Translations under genes and position numbers: made by a program | NCBI GenBank assembly: GCA_913041125.1 | Contig: CAJWHM010000002.1 | Location: forward strand, 38,868 to 102,867 | Source of the DNA: an uncultured Bacteroidota bacterium | GTDB lineage: Bacteria > Bacteroidota > Bacteroidia > Flavobacteriales > Flavobacteriaceae | Direction: 5' to 3' | Length of the DNA stretch: 64,000 nucleotides | The notes under the pieces: generated by a model | The model's database searches: none | Told to the model about the DNA's origin: nothing | What the model saw: the letters and a program-made list of their open reading frames with translations, nothing else | Shown here: positions 19,211 through 28,992 of the stretch, piece after piece | Layout: each line of letters starts with the position of its first letter | How positions within the stretch are numbered: the stretch's first letter is position 1

Positions 19211-22030
19211 GTGGTATACGACTTTCGTAATATTGAAAAAAAATGGAGGACATATTGGTCAAAAAACCAAACATTTAAAGCTGATGACAGTAATTCATCT
19301 AAGCCAAAGTACTATATTTTGGATATGTTTCCTTATCCGTCAGGATCTGGACTTCATGTTGGTCATCCTTTAGGATATATAGCTAGTGATATATTTGCAC
19401 GTTATAAAAGACATAAGGGGTATAATGTGTTACATCCTCAAGGATACGACTCATTTGGGCTTCCCGCAGAACAATATGCAATTCAAACTGGTCAACACCC
19501 TGCTAAAACAACCGAGGAAAATATTAATCGTTATAGAGATCAGTTAGATAGAATGGGTTTTTCTTTCGATTGGAGTCGAGAAGTAAGAACTTCAAGTCCA
19601 GATTTTTACAAGTGGACACAATGGATTTTTCTTTTACTTTTTGATCACTATTACTGTAGAGACGCAGATAAAGCGATCCATATTACAAAACTTGTTTTAC
19701 TTTTCGAAAAGTATGGAAATAAAAATATTAATGCTGTTTGTAGTAAGGGTATTAAAACTTTCACCGCATCTGAATGGAACTCATACAATCAGCATAAAAA
19801 AAATAAAATTCTTTTAGGTTATCGTTTGACTTATCTTTCAGAAACCGAAGTAAATTGGTGTTCTCAATTGGGTACTGTTTTGGCTAATGATGAAATAATA
19901 AATGGAGTTTCTGAAAGAGGAGGATATGCTATAACAAAAAAGAAAATGACGCAATGGAGCATGAGAATAGGTGCTTATGCTGAACGATTGCTAAATGATT
20001 TAGAATTAATCGATTGGCCCGAGTCTCTAAAAGAGATGCAACGTAATTGGATTGGAAAATCTATTGGAGCCAAAGTTTTTTTCCAGATTCAAGACTACGA
20101 GGAGACAATAGAAGTTTTCACCACTAGGCCTGATACTTTGTTCGGTGTAACTTTCATGACTTTAGCACCTGAGCTGGATTTAGTCAAAAAAATAACAAAA
20201 TCAAACTACAAAAAAAATGTAGAAGCTTATATACAAGAAACTAAAAAGAGGTCACAAAGAGAACGTATTTCTGAAACAAAAAATATAACTGGTGTATTTA
20301 CTGGAAGCTATGCCTTACATCCTTTTACAGGTGAGCGCATACCTATTTGGATTGGAGACTATGTTCTAGCAGACTACGGTACTGGAGCTGTAATGGCAGT
20401 ACCATGTGGTGATCAGAGAGATTATGATTTTGCAAAGCATTTTAAACTTCCAATAAAAAATATTTTTAAGGACGTTTCAATAGATAAAAAAGCATATACA
20501 GAAAAAAATGATACTATAATTGATGACTCCGATTTTTTAACAAACTTATCTTACAAAGATGCTATGAAAAAAGTTATTAAAGTTCTTGAAGAAAAGGGTT
20601 ATGGTAAGGGAACAATAAATTACCGTTTGAGAGATGCCATTTTTAGTAGACAAAGATATTGGGGAGAACCTATTCCAATTTATTATAAAGATAATATACC
20701 TCACCCACTAACATTAAATGATTTACCCTTAATGCTTCCCAAAGTAGAAAAATATTTACCTACACCTGATGGAGCTCCGCCTCTAGGGAATGCAAGTAGA
20801 TGGGCATGGGATACAATAAAAAAAGAGGTTGTTGAAAATGGAAAAATTAATCATAAAACAGTATTCCCTTTAGAGCTTAATACAATGCCTGGTTGGGCTG
20901 GTAGCTCATGGTATTTTTATCGCTATATGGATTCTAAAAATTCTAAATATTTTGTTGGAGATAAAGCTAAAAATTATTGGCGTGATGTCGATTTATATTT
21001 GGGAGGTAGTGAACACGCAACCGGTCATTTATTATATTCTCGATTTTGGCAAAAATTTCTTTTTGATTTAGAGCTCTTGCCTGTTAATGAGTATGCAAAA
21101 AAGCTAATTAATCAAGGCATGATTTTAGGAAATTCAGCCTTTATTTACCGAAGACCAGGAACACAAATATATGTATCTAAAGATTTATTAAAAAATTATG
21201 ATAGTCTTGAAGCCATTCGAGTTGATGTTAGCTTAGTAAATGCTTATGATGAACTAAATATCGAAGGGCTAAAAGATTGGCAAGAACAGTTTAAAGAAGC
21301 TGATTTTGAAATGAAAGATGAAAAGTTTAAAGTAGTGAGAGAAGTTGAAAAAATGTCAAAATCTAAATTTAATGTTATAAATCCTGACGAAATATGTGAT
21401 AAATATGGAGCAGACACTCTTAGAATGTATGAAATGTTTTTAGGTCCGATTGAGCAATCAAAACCCTGGAATACTTCAGGAATATCTGGAGTTAATAATT
21501 TTTTAAACAAATATTGGCGTTTGTTTTATAAAGAGAATAATTGGGTAGTTACAGAGAAAAAAGCAAATAATAATGAACTAAAGATACTTCACGAAACCAT
21601 AAAAAAAATCACTAGTGATATTGAAAATTTTTCATTTAATACATGTGTAAGTTCTTTTATGATTTGTGTTAATGAATTATCTCGTTTAGATTGTCGAAGT
21701 AGTGAAATTTTACGTCCTTTAACAATCTTGTTATCTCCTTTTGCTCCGCATTTAGCTGAAGAGATTTGGGAACGCTTTGGTAATAAAAAATCAATTGTGA
21801 ATGAGCCTTTCCCAATATCGAATCCATCCTATTTAGTTGAGGATGCCAAAAATTATCCTGTTTCATTTAATGGGAAAATGCGTTTTACAATTCTTTTATC
21901 GTTAACTCTCAAAAATGATGAAATAAAGCATGCTGTTATGGAAGACAAAAGAACCTCAGAGTATCTTCATGGCCATGAACCAAAAAAGTGGATAATTATT
22001 CCAAATAAAATCATAAATATTGTTTTTTAA
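19211..22030 (+). CDS. leuS: Leucine--tRNA ligase
   Basis: A class I synthetase of 939 residues. HIGH-type HVGH is at 49-52, the editing domain carries TTRPDTLFGVTFM, and the KMSKS loop is intact at 714-718. A long inserted segment after about residue 150 (rich in Lys and Tyr) is typical of Bacteroidota LeuRS and explains the extra length. The start is GTG 19211, giving MVYDFRNIEKKW, which matches the conserved N-terminus. A weak inverted repeat lies between its stop and the convergent lrp gene. Confidence 0.96.
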   Translation: MVYDFRNIEKKWRTYWSKNQTFKADDSNSSKPKYYILDMFPYPSGSGLHVGHPLGYIASDIFARYKRHKGYNVLHPQGYDSFGLPAEQYAIQTGQHPAKTTEENINRYRDQLDRMGFSFDWSREVRTSSPDFYKWTQWIFLLLFDHYYCRDADKAIHITKLVLLFEKYGNKNINAVCSKGIKTFTASEWNSYNQHKKNKILLGYRLTYLSETEVNWCSQLGTVLANDEIINGVSERGGYAITKKKMTQWSMRIGAYAERLLNDLELIDWPESLKEMQRNWIGKSIGAKVFFQIQDYEETIEVFTTRPDTLFGVTFMTLAPELDLVKKITKSNYKKNVEAYIQETKKRSQRERISETKNITGVFTGSYALHPFTGERIPIWIGDYVLADYGTGAVMAVPCGDQRDYDFAKHFKLPIKNIFKDVSIDKKAYTEKNDTIIDDSDFLTNLSYKDAMKKVIKVLEEKGYGKGTINYRLRDAIFSRQRYWGEPIPIYYKDNIPHPLTLNDLPLMLPKVEKYLPTPDGAPPLGNASRWAWDTIKKEVVENGKINHKTVFPLELNTMPGWAGSSWYFYRYMDSKNSKYFVGDKAKNYWRDVDLYLGGSEHATGHLLYSRFWQKFLFDLELLPVNEYAKKLINQGMILGNSAFIYRRPGTQIYVSKDLLKNYDSLEAIRVDVSLVNAYDELNIEGLKDWQEQFKEADFEMKDEKFKVVREVEKMSKSKFNVINPDEICDKYGADTLRMYEMFLGPIEQSKPWNTSGISGVNNFLNKYWRLFYKENNWVVTEKKANNNELKILHETIKKITSDIENFSFNTCVSSFMICVNELSRLDCRSSEILRPLTILLSPFAPHLAEEIWERFGNKKSIVNEPFPISNPSYLVEDAKNYPVSFNGKMRFTILLSLTLKNDEIKHAVMEDKRTSEYLHGHEPKKWIIIPNKIINIVF

Positions 22031-22095
22031 CTCGAAAAAATAAATTCAATAAAATGTTTACTTAATTTAAATTTTTAGCTGTGGAACAAGTTTAG

Positions 22096-22566
22096 CTAAA
22101 ATACTATTTGACGATTTATTTGTTCTTGTAACGAAATAAAGGTTTCTGTTCTCGAAACACCATCCACAGGCTGAATTTTTTTATTAAGTAACTCCATTAG
22201 GTGTTCATTGTCACGACAAATTAGTTTAGCAAAAATACTCCAATTACCTGTCGTGTAATGGCATTCGATAACTTCAGGAATCCCTCTTAATTTTCTTACT
22301 GCATCTGGATTTCTAATTGCTTTGTCTAAGTAAATACCTATAAATGCAACTGTTTTATAACCCAATATTTTTGGATTTAAAATAACTTGAGAACCTTTGA
22401 TAACTTGTGCATTTTCCAATTTTTTTAATCGTTGGTGAACTGCAGCTCCCGATATTCCTGACGTATTTGCTAGTATTTGAATAGGCGTACGTGCATCTTC
22501 TAGAAGATGTTTAATTATAATTTTATCGATACCATCTATTGAGATAGTCTGTTGTGTAATTTTCAT
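22096..22566 (-). CDS. Lrp/AsnC family transcriptional regulator
   Basis: A 156-residue protein with an N-terminal helix-turn-helix (about 10-55, DGIDKIIIKHLLEDARTPIQ start and GISGAAVHQRLKKLE recognition region), followed by a C-terminal RAM/AsnC ligand-binding domain (about 70-150, including IECHYTTGNWSIFAKLICRD). It senses amino acids or related effectors in this family. It stands alone and convergent to leuS, so its targets cannot be read from context. Confidence 0.93.
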   Translation of the reverse strand: MKITQQTISIDGIDKIIIKHLLEDARTPIQILANTSGISGAAVHQRLKKLENAQVIKGSQVILNPKILGYKTVAFIGIYLDKAIRNPDAVRKLRGIPEVIECHYTTGNWSIFAKLICRDNEHLMELLNKKIQPVDGVSRTETFISLQEQINRQIVF

Positions 22567-22661
22567 CTAATACTTTTCATTATGTTTTAATCTAATTTAA
22601 AATTTTAAAATAGATTATTAATTATGAATAATGTAGATAAAAATCAAAAAATTAAAAAAAG

Positions 22662-23408
22662 CTAATTAACTTTTTCAACATATCTTTCGATAGCCATTGT
22701 CATTGATGGGGATTGGTCAGAAGGCGCTTTGACTTGTACTTTAAGCCCATGATTTTCGGCTGCTTTTATAGTAGTTTTTCCATATGCAGCAATACGTGTT
22801 TTATTTTGCTTAAAATCGGGAAAGTTTTTAAATAAAGATTCAATTCCTGAGGGACTAAAGAAAACTAAAATGTCATAATAAACATCTCTTAAATCAGATA
22901 GATCACTTACAACAGTTTTATATAAAATTGCACGTTGCCAGCTTAATTTTAGTGAATTGAGAAAATCCGGGACTTCACTTTTCAGAAGGTCAGAGGTAGG
23001 AAATAAATAATTTTCATTCTCAAATTTTTTGAAAACATTTTTCAGATCAAAAATTTTACCTTCACCAACATAAATTTTCCTTTTACGATATACTACATAT
23101 TTTTGTAGATAGTAGGCCACAGCCTCTGATAAGCAAAAATATTTTGTAGTAGTCTTAATTGTAAATCTCATTTCTTTGCATAATCGAAAATAGTTATCGA
23201 CGGCGTTTCTACTGGTAAGAATAACATTATCGAATTTATTAAAATCAATTTTTTGTCTTCTAACTTCTTTTGCAATCACACCTTCAACATGAATGAATGG
23301 TCTAAAATCAACAACTAAATTTAGTTTTTCTTTTAGTCTATTGTAAGGAGATTTTTCGGAAGATGGCTCAGGTTGGGATACCAATATTCTTTTCACTTTC
23401 ATATTCAT
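22662..23408 (-). CDS. hemD: Uroporphyrinogen-III synthase
   Basis: HemD cyclises hydroxymethylbilane to uroporphyrinogen III in haem synthesis. The 248-residue sequence fits the two-domain Rossmann-like HemD fold: NVILTSRNAVDNYFRL near residue 60 and DILVFFSPSGIESLFKNF near 175, with AAYGKTTIKAAENHGLKV at the end. HemD is poorly conserved generally, but the pairing with DUF4271 just upstream is typical for flavobacteria. The first or the third codon could be the start (MNMKV). Confidence 0.88.
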   Translation of the reverse strand: MNMKVKRILVSQPEPSSEKSPYNRLKEKLNLVVDFRPFIHVEGVIAKEVRRQKIDFNKFDNVILTSRNAVDNYFRLCKEMRFTIKTTTKYFCLSEAVAYYLQKYVVYRKRKIYVGEGKIFDLKNVFKKFENENYLFPTSDLLKSEVPDFLNSLKLSWQRAILYKTVVSDLSDLRDVYYDILVFFSPSGIESLFKNFPDFKQNKTRIAAYGKTTIKAAENHGLKVQVKAPSDQSPSMTMAIERYVEKVN

Positions 23409-23414
23409 TCAATT

Positions 23415-24080
23415 TTACAACCACGGCTCTAATATTAAAATGTAGAACCAATACCAGGGTAATAATCTTAATGTGCAAAGATAAATAATTATATATAGAA
23501 TTTGTTGTGGGTTAGATTTAAAAAGTAAAATTAGAATTCTAAACTGGTAAAAAACCCAGATAATTAAATAAAACAATGTAAATAATAAAAACTGTTTGTT
23601 TTGGATTTCAACATAATTGACAATTAATAAAAAAATCAAGTAAAATAATGCAAAACGAAAATTATTTATAAAATTTTTTAAAATACCAATTCTGTAATTA
23701 TGGTTTATTTTAAGTTGGTTAATTAAAAATTGAATAAAAATATACCTAGAAGATAACATAAGTATTAGCGATGAAAACAAGTAATAATATTCAAAGGCAA
23801 ATAATAAGGTTTTATAATTGTATTCTAATAATAAAATTAGAAAAAGACATAGGGTACTAACAGTTATTATAAAACAAAGAATATTATATGCTGATATCAT
23901 ATTAAATTTTTTCTCATTTGAAAATCTTTTAATATAGATGTCTGAAGAATAAAAAAGTGTAATACTCTTAAATCTTGGTGGGTTAATTTTAAAAATTACA
24001 GTTAGTATAATTAGATTAATAAAAAAAATAAAACTAATCCAATCTTGATTTAAATTGTTTTTGTAAATCAATTCTTCCAT
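23415..24080 (-). CDS. DUF4271 membrane protein
   Basis: A 221-residue, very hydrophobic protein with six or seven predicted helices and conspicuously few charged residues. It matches the Bacteroidota DUF4271 family by size, position and topology. It ends 6 bases before hemD, and this pairing recurs in the phylum, but no reaction is known. By inference it may influence haem precursor handling at the membrane. This is one of the most AT-rich genes here. Confidence 0.8.
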   Translation of the reverse strand: MEELIYKNNLNQDWISFIFFINLIILTVIFKINPPRFKSITLFYSSDIYIKRFSNEKKFNMISAYNILCFIITVSTLCLFLILLLEYNYKTLLFAFEYYYLFSSLILMLSSRYIFIQFLINQLKINHNYRIGILKNFINNFRFALFYLIFLLIVNYVEIQNKQFLLFTLFYLIIWVFYQFRILILLFKSNPQQILYIIIYLCTLRLLPWYWFYILILEPWL

Positions 24081-24160
24081 AATTCAAATTTAGGAGTTTA
24101 AAAAATTATACCCTTATACTGTCTAAGAACTAATTTTACATTTACTACATTTATATTTTT

Positions 24161-24889
24161 ATGAAAAAAACTCTTGTAATTATCCCAACATATAATGAAA
24201 TTGAAAACATCGAATCTCTAATTCATCAAGTTTTTCAAATAAAAATTGATTTAAATATTTTAGTTGTTGATGACAATTCTCCTGATGGTACAGGAGATAA
24301 AGTTCAAAATTTAATAAATAAATATTCTAAAAAATTATTTTTATTGAGACGAAAACAAAAAGAAGGACTTGGGGCTGCATATGTTGAGGGTTTTTTGTGG
24401 GCAATAAAATGCAATTACGACTTTATTTTTGAAATGGATGCAGATTTTTCTCACAACCCTTCTGAATTATTACCCATGTTGGAATTACTAAATTCAAACG
24501 TAGATGTCGTTGTTGGATCTCGGTATATAAAAGGATTTAATGTTGTCAATTGGCCTTTAACTAGAATTATAATTTCTTATTTAGCTTCATTGTATGTAAG
24601 ATTAATAACTTTGATGCCAGTAAAAGACCCAACTGCTGGTTTTGTAGGATATAAAAGGAATGTTTTAATTAGTATAAATTTAGAAAAAATTAAATTTGTT
24701 GGATACGCTTTTCAAATTGAAATGAAATATAAGTCTTGGTTAAATGGATTTACTATTCAAGAATATCCAATAGTTTTTATAAACAGGAAATATGGTAAAT
24801 CAAAAATGGACAAAAGCATCATTCTGGAAGCACTAAGAGGTGTTCTTTATTTGCGTTTAAATAAAAAAATATTTTCAAAGAAAAAATGA
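24161..24889 (+). CDS. Polyprenol-phosphate mannose synthase-like glycosyltransferase (GT2)
   Basis: A 242-residue GT2 enzyme of the dolichyl/polyprenyl-phosphate-mannose synthase type. The N-terminal LVIIPTYNEIENIESLI and ILVVDDNSPDGTGDKV are the nucleotide-sugar-binding strands. The metal-binding DAD motif is at 93-95 in EMDADFSHNP. LRLNKKIFSKKK ends the protein, and there is no membrane-anchor domain. It likely makes a lipid-phosphate-hexose donor, which GT-C transferases such as the one at 45-46 kb would use. The stop overlaps the dihydroorotase start by 4 bases. Confidence 0.88.
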   Translation: MKKTLVIIPTYNEIENIESLIHQVFQIKIDLNILVVDDNSPDGTGDKVQNLINKYSKKLFLLRRKQKEGLGAAYVEGFLWAIKCNYDFIFEMDADFSHNPSELLPMLELLNSNVDVVVGSRYIKGFNVVNWPLTRIIISYLASLYVRLITLMPVKDPTAGFVGYKRNVLISINLEKIKFVGYAFQIEMKYKSWLNGFTIQEYPIVFINRKYGKSKMDKSIILEALRGVLYLRLNKKIFSKKK

Positions 24890-26223
24890 GAATAATTAAA
24901 ATCATTAATGGTTTATTAGTAAATGAAGGAAATATAACTAAACAGGACATTTTAGTGAAAAATGATCGAATAGTTAAGATAGGGAATTCGATAAAGTTCT
25001 CAGGAGAATCTAAAGTAATTGATGCATCTGGAAAAATAATTTTCCCTGGATTAATTGATGATCAGGTTCATTTTAGAGAGCCAGGTTTAACTAACAAAGC
25101 TACTATAAAATCAGAGTCAAAAGCTGCACTTGCTGGAGGGATTACCTCTTTTTTAGAAATGCCAAATACCAACCCTCAAACAATAACTATTGCTAATTGG
25201 GAGGAAAAAAATAAACTCGCATCTAAAACATCATTTGCAAATTACAGTTTCATGTTTGGCGGTACTAATGATAATCTAGATCAAATTTTAGCATTGGACA
25301 ACAAAAGAGTACCTGCATTAAAACTTTTTTTAGGGTCCTCTACAGGGAATATGCTTATTGATGATCCTGAAGTTTTAAAAGAAATTTTTAGAAGCACCAA
25401 ATTGGTGATTGCTGTTCATTGTGAAGACGAGCAAACTATAAAAAATAATCTAAAAATTGCAAAAGAAAAATATGGAGATAAAATTCCTGTAGATCAACAT
25501 CCAGTAATAAGAGATGAAAATGCTTGTTATTTGTCATCGTCTAGGGCAGTTGCACTTGCAAAAGAAACAGGAGCTCGATTACATGTTTTTCATCTCTCGA
25601 CAGCAAAAGAAATCTCTTTATTTCAAAATAATATGCCACTTAATGAGAAAAAAATTACTGCAGAAGTATGCATTCATCACCTTTGGTTTAACGATTTAGA
25701 TTACAAAAAAAAAGGAACACTTATTAAATGGAATCCGTCGATTAAGTCCAAAAAAGATCAAGAGGCATTGTGGGATGGTTTAAATAATGATTTTTTAGAT
25801 GTATTAGCAACAGATCACGCCCCTCATACAATAAATGAGAAACTTAATGATTATAATAAATCACCTTCAGGAGGTCCTCTTGTTCAGCATGCATTACCAG
25901 CATTATTAACAGCTTATCATAAAGGTTTAGTTTCTTTAGAAAAAATTGTTGAAAAAGCATGTCACAATCCGGCTATTTTATTTGACATTAAGGACAGAGG
26001 ATACATTAAAGAAGGATACTTTGCAGATTTGGTTTTTATTGACATAGATAAAGAATATAAGATAACAAAGAATGATCTTTTATATAAGTGTGGTTGGTCT
26101 CCTTTTGAGGGAACAAAATTTAAAGGTAAAATAGAGAAAACAATATTAAATGGAACTTTGGTCTATGATAAAGGAAAAATAAACTCAAAATCAGCTGCAA
26201 AAGAACTAACATTTAATAGATGA
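24886..26223 (+). CDS. pyrC: Dihydroorotase (class I amidohydrolase)
   Basis: The enzyme closes carbamoyl-aspartate to dihydroorotate in pyrimidine synthesis. It has 445 residues. Metal-site motifs seen are DDQVHFREPG (near 57-66), the Lys region ALKLFLGSSTG, AVHCEDE, VFHLST and the essential LATDHAPHT. The first metal histidine of the usual HxH is Gln here (QVH), which is unusual on paper; this H-to-Q form may be a Bacteroidota subclass. It overlaps the GT2 gene upstream and DUF4296 downstream by 4 bases each. Confidence 0.9.
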   Translation: MRIIKIINGLLVNEGNITKQDILVKNDRIVKIGNSIKFSGESKVIDASGKIIFPGLIDDQVHFREPGLTNKATIKSESKAALAGGITSFLEMPNTNPQTITIANWEEKNKLASKTSFANYSFMFGGTNDNLDQILALDNKRVPALKLFLGSSTGNMLIDDPEVLKEIFRSTKLVIAVHCEDEQTIKNNLKIAKEKYGDKIPVDQHPVIRDENACYLSSSRAVALAKETGARLHVFHLSTAKEISLFQNNMPLNEKKITAEVCIHHLWFNDLDYKKKGTLIKWNPSIKSKKDQEALWDGLNNDFLDVLATDHAPHTINEKLNDYNKSPSGGPLVQHALPALLTAYHKGLVSLEKIVEKACHNPAILFDIKDRGYIKEGYFADLVFIDIDKEYKITKNDLLYKCGWSPFEGTKFKGKIEKTILNGTLVYDKGKINSKSAAKELTFNR

Positions 26224-26585
26224 TAAAAAAACAAATAAAAAATTTAATTTATTCTATTATGGTATTTCTATTTTTTAGTTGTAACAACTTTCCTTCTAAC
26301 CAAAAACCTAATAATTTAATTGATGAAGAAACAATGGAAAAAATACTTTTCGAGGCCACAATGATGGATGTAATGAATACATTTAGCGAAAAAAATCCTG
26401 ACTTTTTAAGATTATTTGGAGTAAATTATTTTTATCAAAAATATGGGATAGATAGTATTCAATTAATTCAAAGTGATAAATATTATTCAAAGAATCCTAG
26501 AATATATTATAGAATTTATAAGAAAGTACTTGATAAAATGCAAATGCAAAAGGACTCTATTGATAGATTAATTGATACTAAATAA
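26220..26585 (+). CDS. DUF4296 lipoprotein
   Basis: A 121-residue protein with a short hydrophobic signal and lipobox (FLFFSCNN, Cys21). A helical domain follows whose EETMEKILFEATMMDVMN segment matches DUF4296, a Bacteroidota family of unknown function usually next to dihydroorotase and a GT2 gene. It is probably an outer- or inner-membrane lipoprotein facing the periplasm. It is the last gene of the three-gene operon. Confidence 0.8.
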   Translation: MIKKQIKNLIYSIMVFLFFSCNNFPSNQKPNNLIDEETMEKILFEATMMDVMNTFSEKNPDFLRLFGVNYFYQKYGIDSIQLIQSDKYYSKNPRIYYRIYKKVLDKMQMQKDSIDRLIDTK

Positions 26586-26603
26586 TAGATTTAAGTATAT
26601 ACT

Positions 26604-27614
26604 CTATTTTGTTTTTTGAAAATTATTAAAATATGTTTCAAGAGATTTTTCTATAGAGGCGTAATTAAAATTTATCTTTTTTTTAATTTTTTGACCATCA
26701 TAATCTTGAAGTGAAAATAGAGTATCAATTAAGCCATAACTAAAAAATGTTCTTTTCAATCTAAATATATTTAATACTTTTTCAATAATTAAAATGGATA
26801 TAAGTATACCCCTTGTAAGTTTAATTCTTGGTTTTTTCTTGTTCATTTTTATTGCAATTTTATCAAGAAATTTTTTCTGAGTAATATTTTCACTAACCAA
26901 AATAAAACGTTCATTTTTTATGTTTGAATTCATCAACAGAACCATTGCTTTTACTACATCATTAATATCAACTAAAGCAATTCTTCCATTAGTGTAAAAA
27001 GGTGATTCCCTATTAATTCTGTTGAATATAGAACTACTACTTTTACTATTAAAATTATATCCAATTATCACTCCAGGGTTCACAATTACAACATCTAAGC
27101 CCTCTTGTATTCCTCTCCAAACTTCTAGTTCTGCCGCAAATTTTGAATAAGCATAATGAGTGTGTCTTTGATTTTTAAACCAACTATTTGACTCATTTAT
27201 TATTTTGATATTTTTTTCTGCACCTATGGAAGCAATAGAACTAACATAGGCAAGTTTTTTTACTTTATGTTTAATACATAGATTTACAATATTGGCTGTA
27301 CCTTCAATATTAGTTTTAAATAATTTTTCCTTATGAAAATTAGCTAAAGATACTTTTGCAGCACAATGATATACCTGGTCAATTCCATTGAAAGCATTAT
27401 CTAAACCGATTATATCATTTAAGTTTGTTTTTATCCACTCAATTCGTTGAAAATGATTTTTATCTTTTTTTGATGCATATTTATTAAAAAATAATTCAAT
27501 TTCATTTAATTTTTCTTGACTTCTGTAAATTGCACGAATTTTTAAATTCTTTATTAAACACTCTAGAATAAGATGTGCTCCTACTAAACCAGTTCCACCT
27601 GTTATCAAGATCAT
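26604..27614 (-). CDS. NAD-dependent epimerase/dehydratase (extended SDR)
   Basis: A 336-residue extended short-chain dehydrogenase. The N-terminal Rossmann motif ITGGTGLVGAHL binds the dinucleotide. The catalytic Tyr and Lys lie in YAYSKFAAE, after the Ser-rich AYVSSIASIG strand. The substrate is not predictable and may be a nucleotide sugar, a flavonol-like compound or a 3-beta-hydroxysteroid-like ketone. It is convergent with DUF4296 and divergent from tyrS, in a flavobacterial core gene order. Confidence 0.88.
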   Translation of the reverse strand: MILITGGTGLVGAHLILECLIKNLKIRAIYRSQEKLNEIELFFNKYASKKDKNHFQRIEWIKTNLNDIIGLDNAFNGIDQVYHCAAKVSLANFHKEKLFKTNIEGTANIVNLCIKHKVKKLAYVSSIASIGAEKNIKIINESNSWFKNQRHTHYAYSKFAAELEVWRGIQEGLDVVIVNPGVIIGYNFNSKSSSSIFNRINRESPFYTNGRIALVDINDVVKAMVLLMNSNIKNERFILVSENITQKKFLDKIAIKMNKKKPRIKLTRGILISILIIEKVLNIFRLKRTFFSYGLIDTLFSLQDYDGQKIKKKINFNYASIEKSLETYFNNFQKTK

Positions 27615-27692
27615 ATTCCAATTTACACTTTTTTAATTTTGATTTTTCGTTTCTCTCTGAGAAATCTATCTTTACTTTAAAAATAGATACAA

Positions 27693-28985
27693 GTGAATTT
27701 TGTACAAGAATTAAAATGGAGGGGATTACTTCATGATATGACTCCAGAAACAGAGAAATTTCTTTTAGAAAATAAAACTAAAGGATATATTGGTTTTGAT
27801 CCTACAGCGGACTCACTTCACATTGGAAGTTTGGTGCAAATAATAATTTTGAAACATTTCCAAAATGCAGGACATAACCCAATAATTCTATTAGGAGGAG
27901 CTACTGGTATGATTGGTGATCCCTCTGGAAAATCAGATGAACGCAATTTATTAGATCAAAAAACACTAAAAAAAAATTCACAAGCTATAAAAAAACAGTT
28001 CGAAAACTTTCTTGATTTTGACAGAAAAAGTAAAAATAAAGCTGTCATGTTAAACAACTATGACTGGATGAAATCATATACATTAGTAGATTTTTCAAGG
28101 GATATCGGAAAGCATATAACTGTCAATTATATGATGTCAAAAGAATCCGTAAAAAAACGCTTAGGCTCAAACGTTAAAGTTGGTATGTCATTTACAGAAT
28201 TCACTTATCAATTACTTCAAGGATATGATTTTTTACATCTTTATAAAACAGTTGATTGCAAAATACAGCTAGGAGGAAGTGACCAGTGGGGAAATATAAC
28301 CACTGGGACAGAATTAATTAGAAGAAAAGAGAATGGTAAAGCCTATGCGATTACTTGTCCATTAATTAAAAAATCAGACGGATCTAAATTTGGGAAAACT
28401 GAAGAAGGAAATATTTGGTTAGATAAAAACAAAACCTCTACATATAAATTCTATCAATTTTGGCTAAATACCACTGATCAGGATGCATTAAATTATATTA
28501 AAATTTTTACTTTTTTATCAAGAGAACAAATTGAGCAAAAGATTGAAGAACATATTGAATCACCACATTTAAGAATTCTTCAAAAAATTATAGCAAAGGA
28601 AATAACAATATTTGTTCATGGTAACAAAGCCTTTAAAAAAGCAGTAGAGGCTTCACAAATTCTTTTTGGCACTGCAACAAGGGAGGCATTACAAAAAGTA
28701 GACACAGAACTTTTCTTGGAATTGTTTGAAGGTGTACCTCAAACCAAAGTAAGTATGTCTAAAATAAAAAAAGGTATTGATATTATAAGCGCCTTAGTTT
28801 TAGAAACAAGATTTTTAAAATCAAATGGTGAAGCAAAAAGAGCTCTTAAAGAAAATTCTATTTCAGTTAATCAAGTAAAGGTAGATCAAAATTATATAGT
28901 CGATCAGAATGATTTAATTGCGGCTCATTATGTTTTACTGAAAAGAGGGAAAAAGAGTTTTTTTATTTTAAATGTAATTGATTAG
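27693..28985 (+). CDS. tyrS: Tyrosine--tRNA ligase
   Basis: A class I synthetase of 430 residues. The HIGH-like motif is HIGS in DPTADSLHIGSLV, the KMSKS equivalent is KFGKT in SDGSKFGKTEEGN, and a C-terminal S4 RNA-binding domain is visible in GEAKRALKENSISVN. This matches the TyrRS1 form. The start is GTG-like at 27693, directly before NFVQELKWRGLLHD. No T-box leader was seen in the short upstream region. Confidence 0.96.
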   Translation: MNFVQELKWRGLLHDMTPETEKFLLENKTKGYIGFDPTADSLHIGSLVQIIILKHFQNAGHNPIILLGGATGMIGDPSGKSDERNLLDQKTLKKNSQAIKKQFENFLDFDRKSKNKAVMLNNYDWMKSYTLVDFSRDIGKHITVNYMMSKESVKKRLGSNVKVGMSFTEFTYQLLQGYDFLHLYKTVDCKIQLGGSDQWGNITTGTELIRRKENGKAYAITCPLIKKSDGSKFGKTEEGNIWLDKNKTSTYKFYQFWLNTTDQDALNYIKIFTFLSREQIEQKIEEHIESPHLRILQKIIAKEITIFVHGNKAFKKAVEASQILFGTATREALQKVDTELFLELFEGVPQTKVSMSKIKKGIDIISALVLETRFLKSNGEAKRALKENSISVNQVKVDQNYIVDQNDLIAAHYVLLKRGKKSFFILNVID

Positions 28986-28992
28986 AATAAAA

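Noticed and set aside
22073..22101. Inverted repeat TTTTAGCT...AGCTAAAA (8 bp, 13-base loop) between leuS and lrp, considered as a bidirectional terminator
   Set aside because: Neither strand has a T-run after the second arm, so it is not a standard intrinsic terminator. The arms are AT-rich enough to arise by chance.
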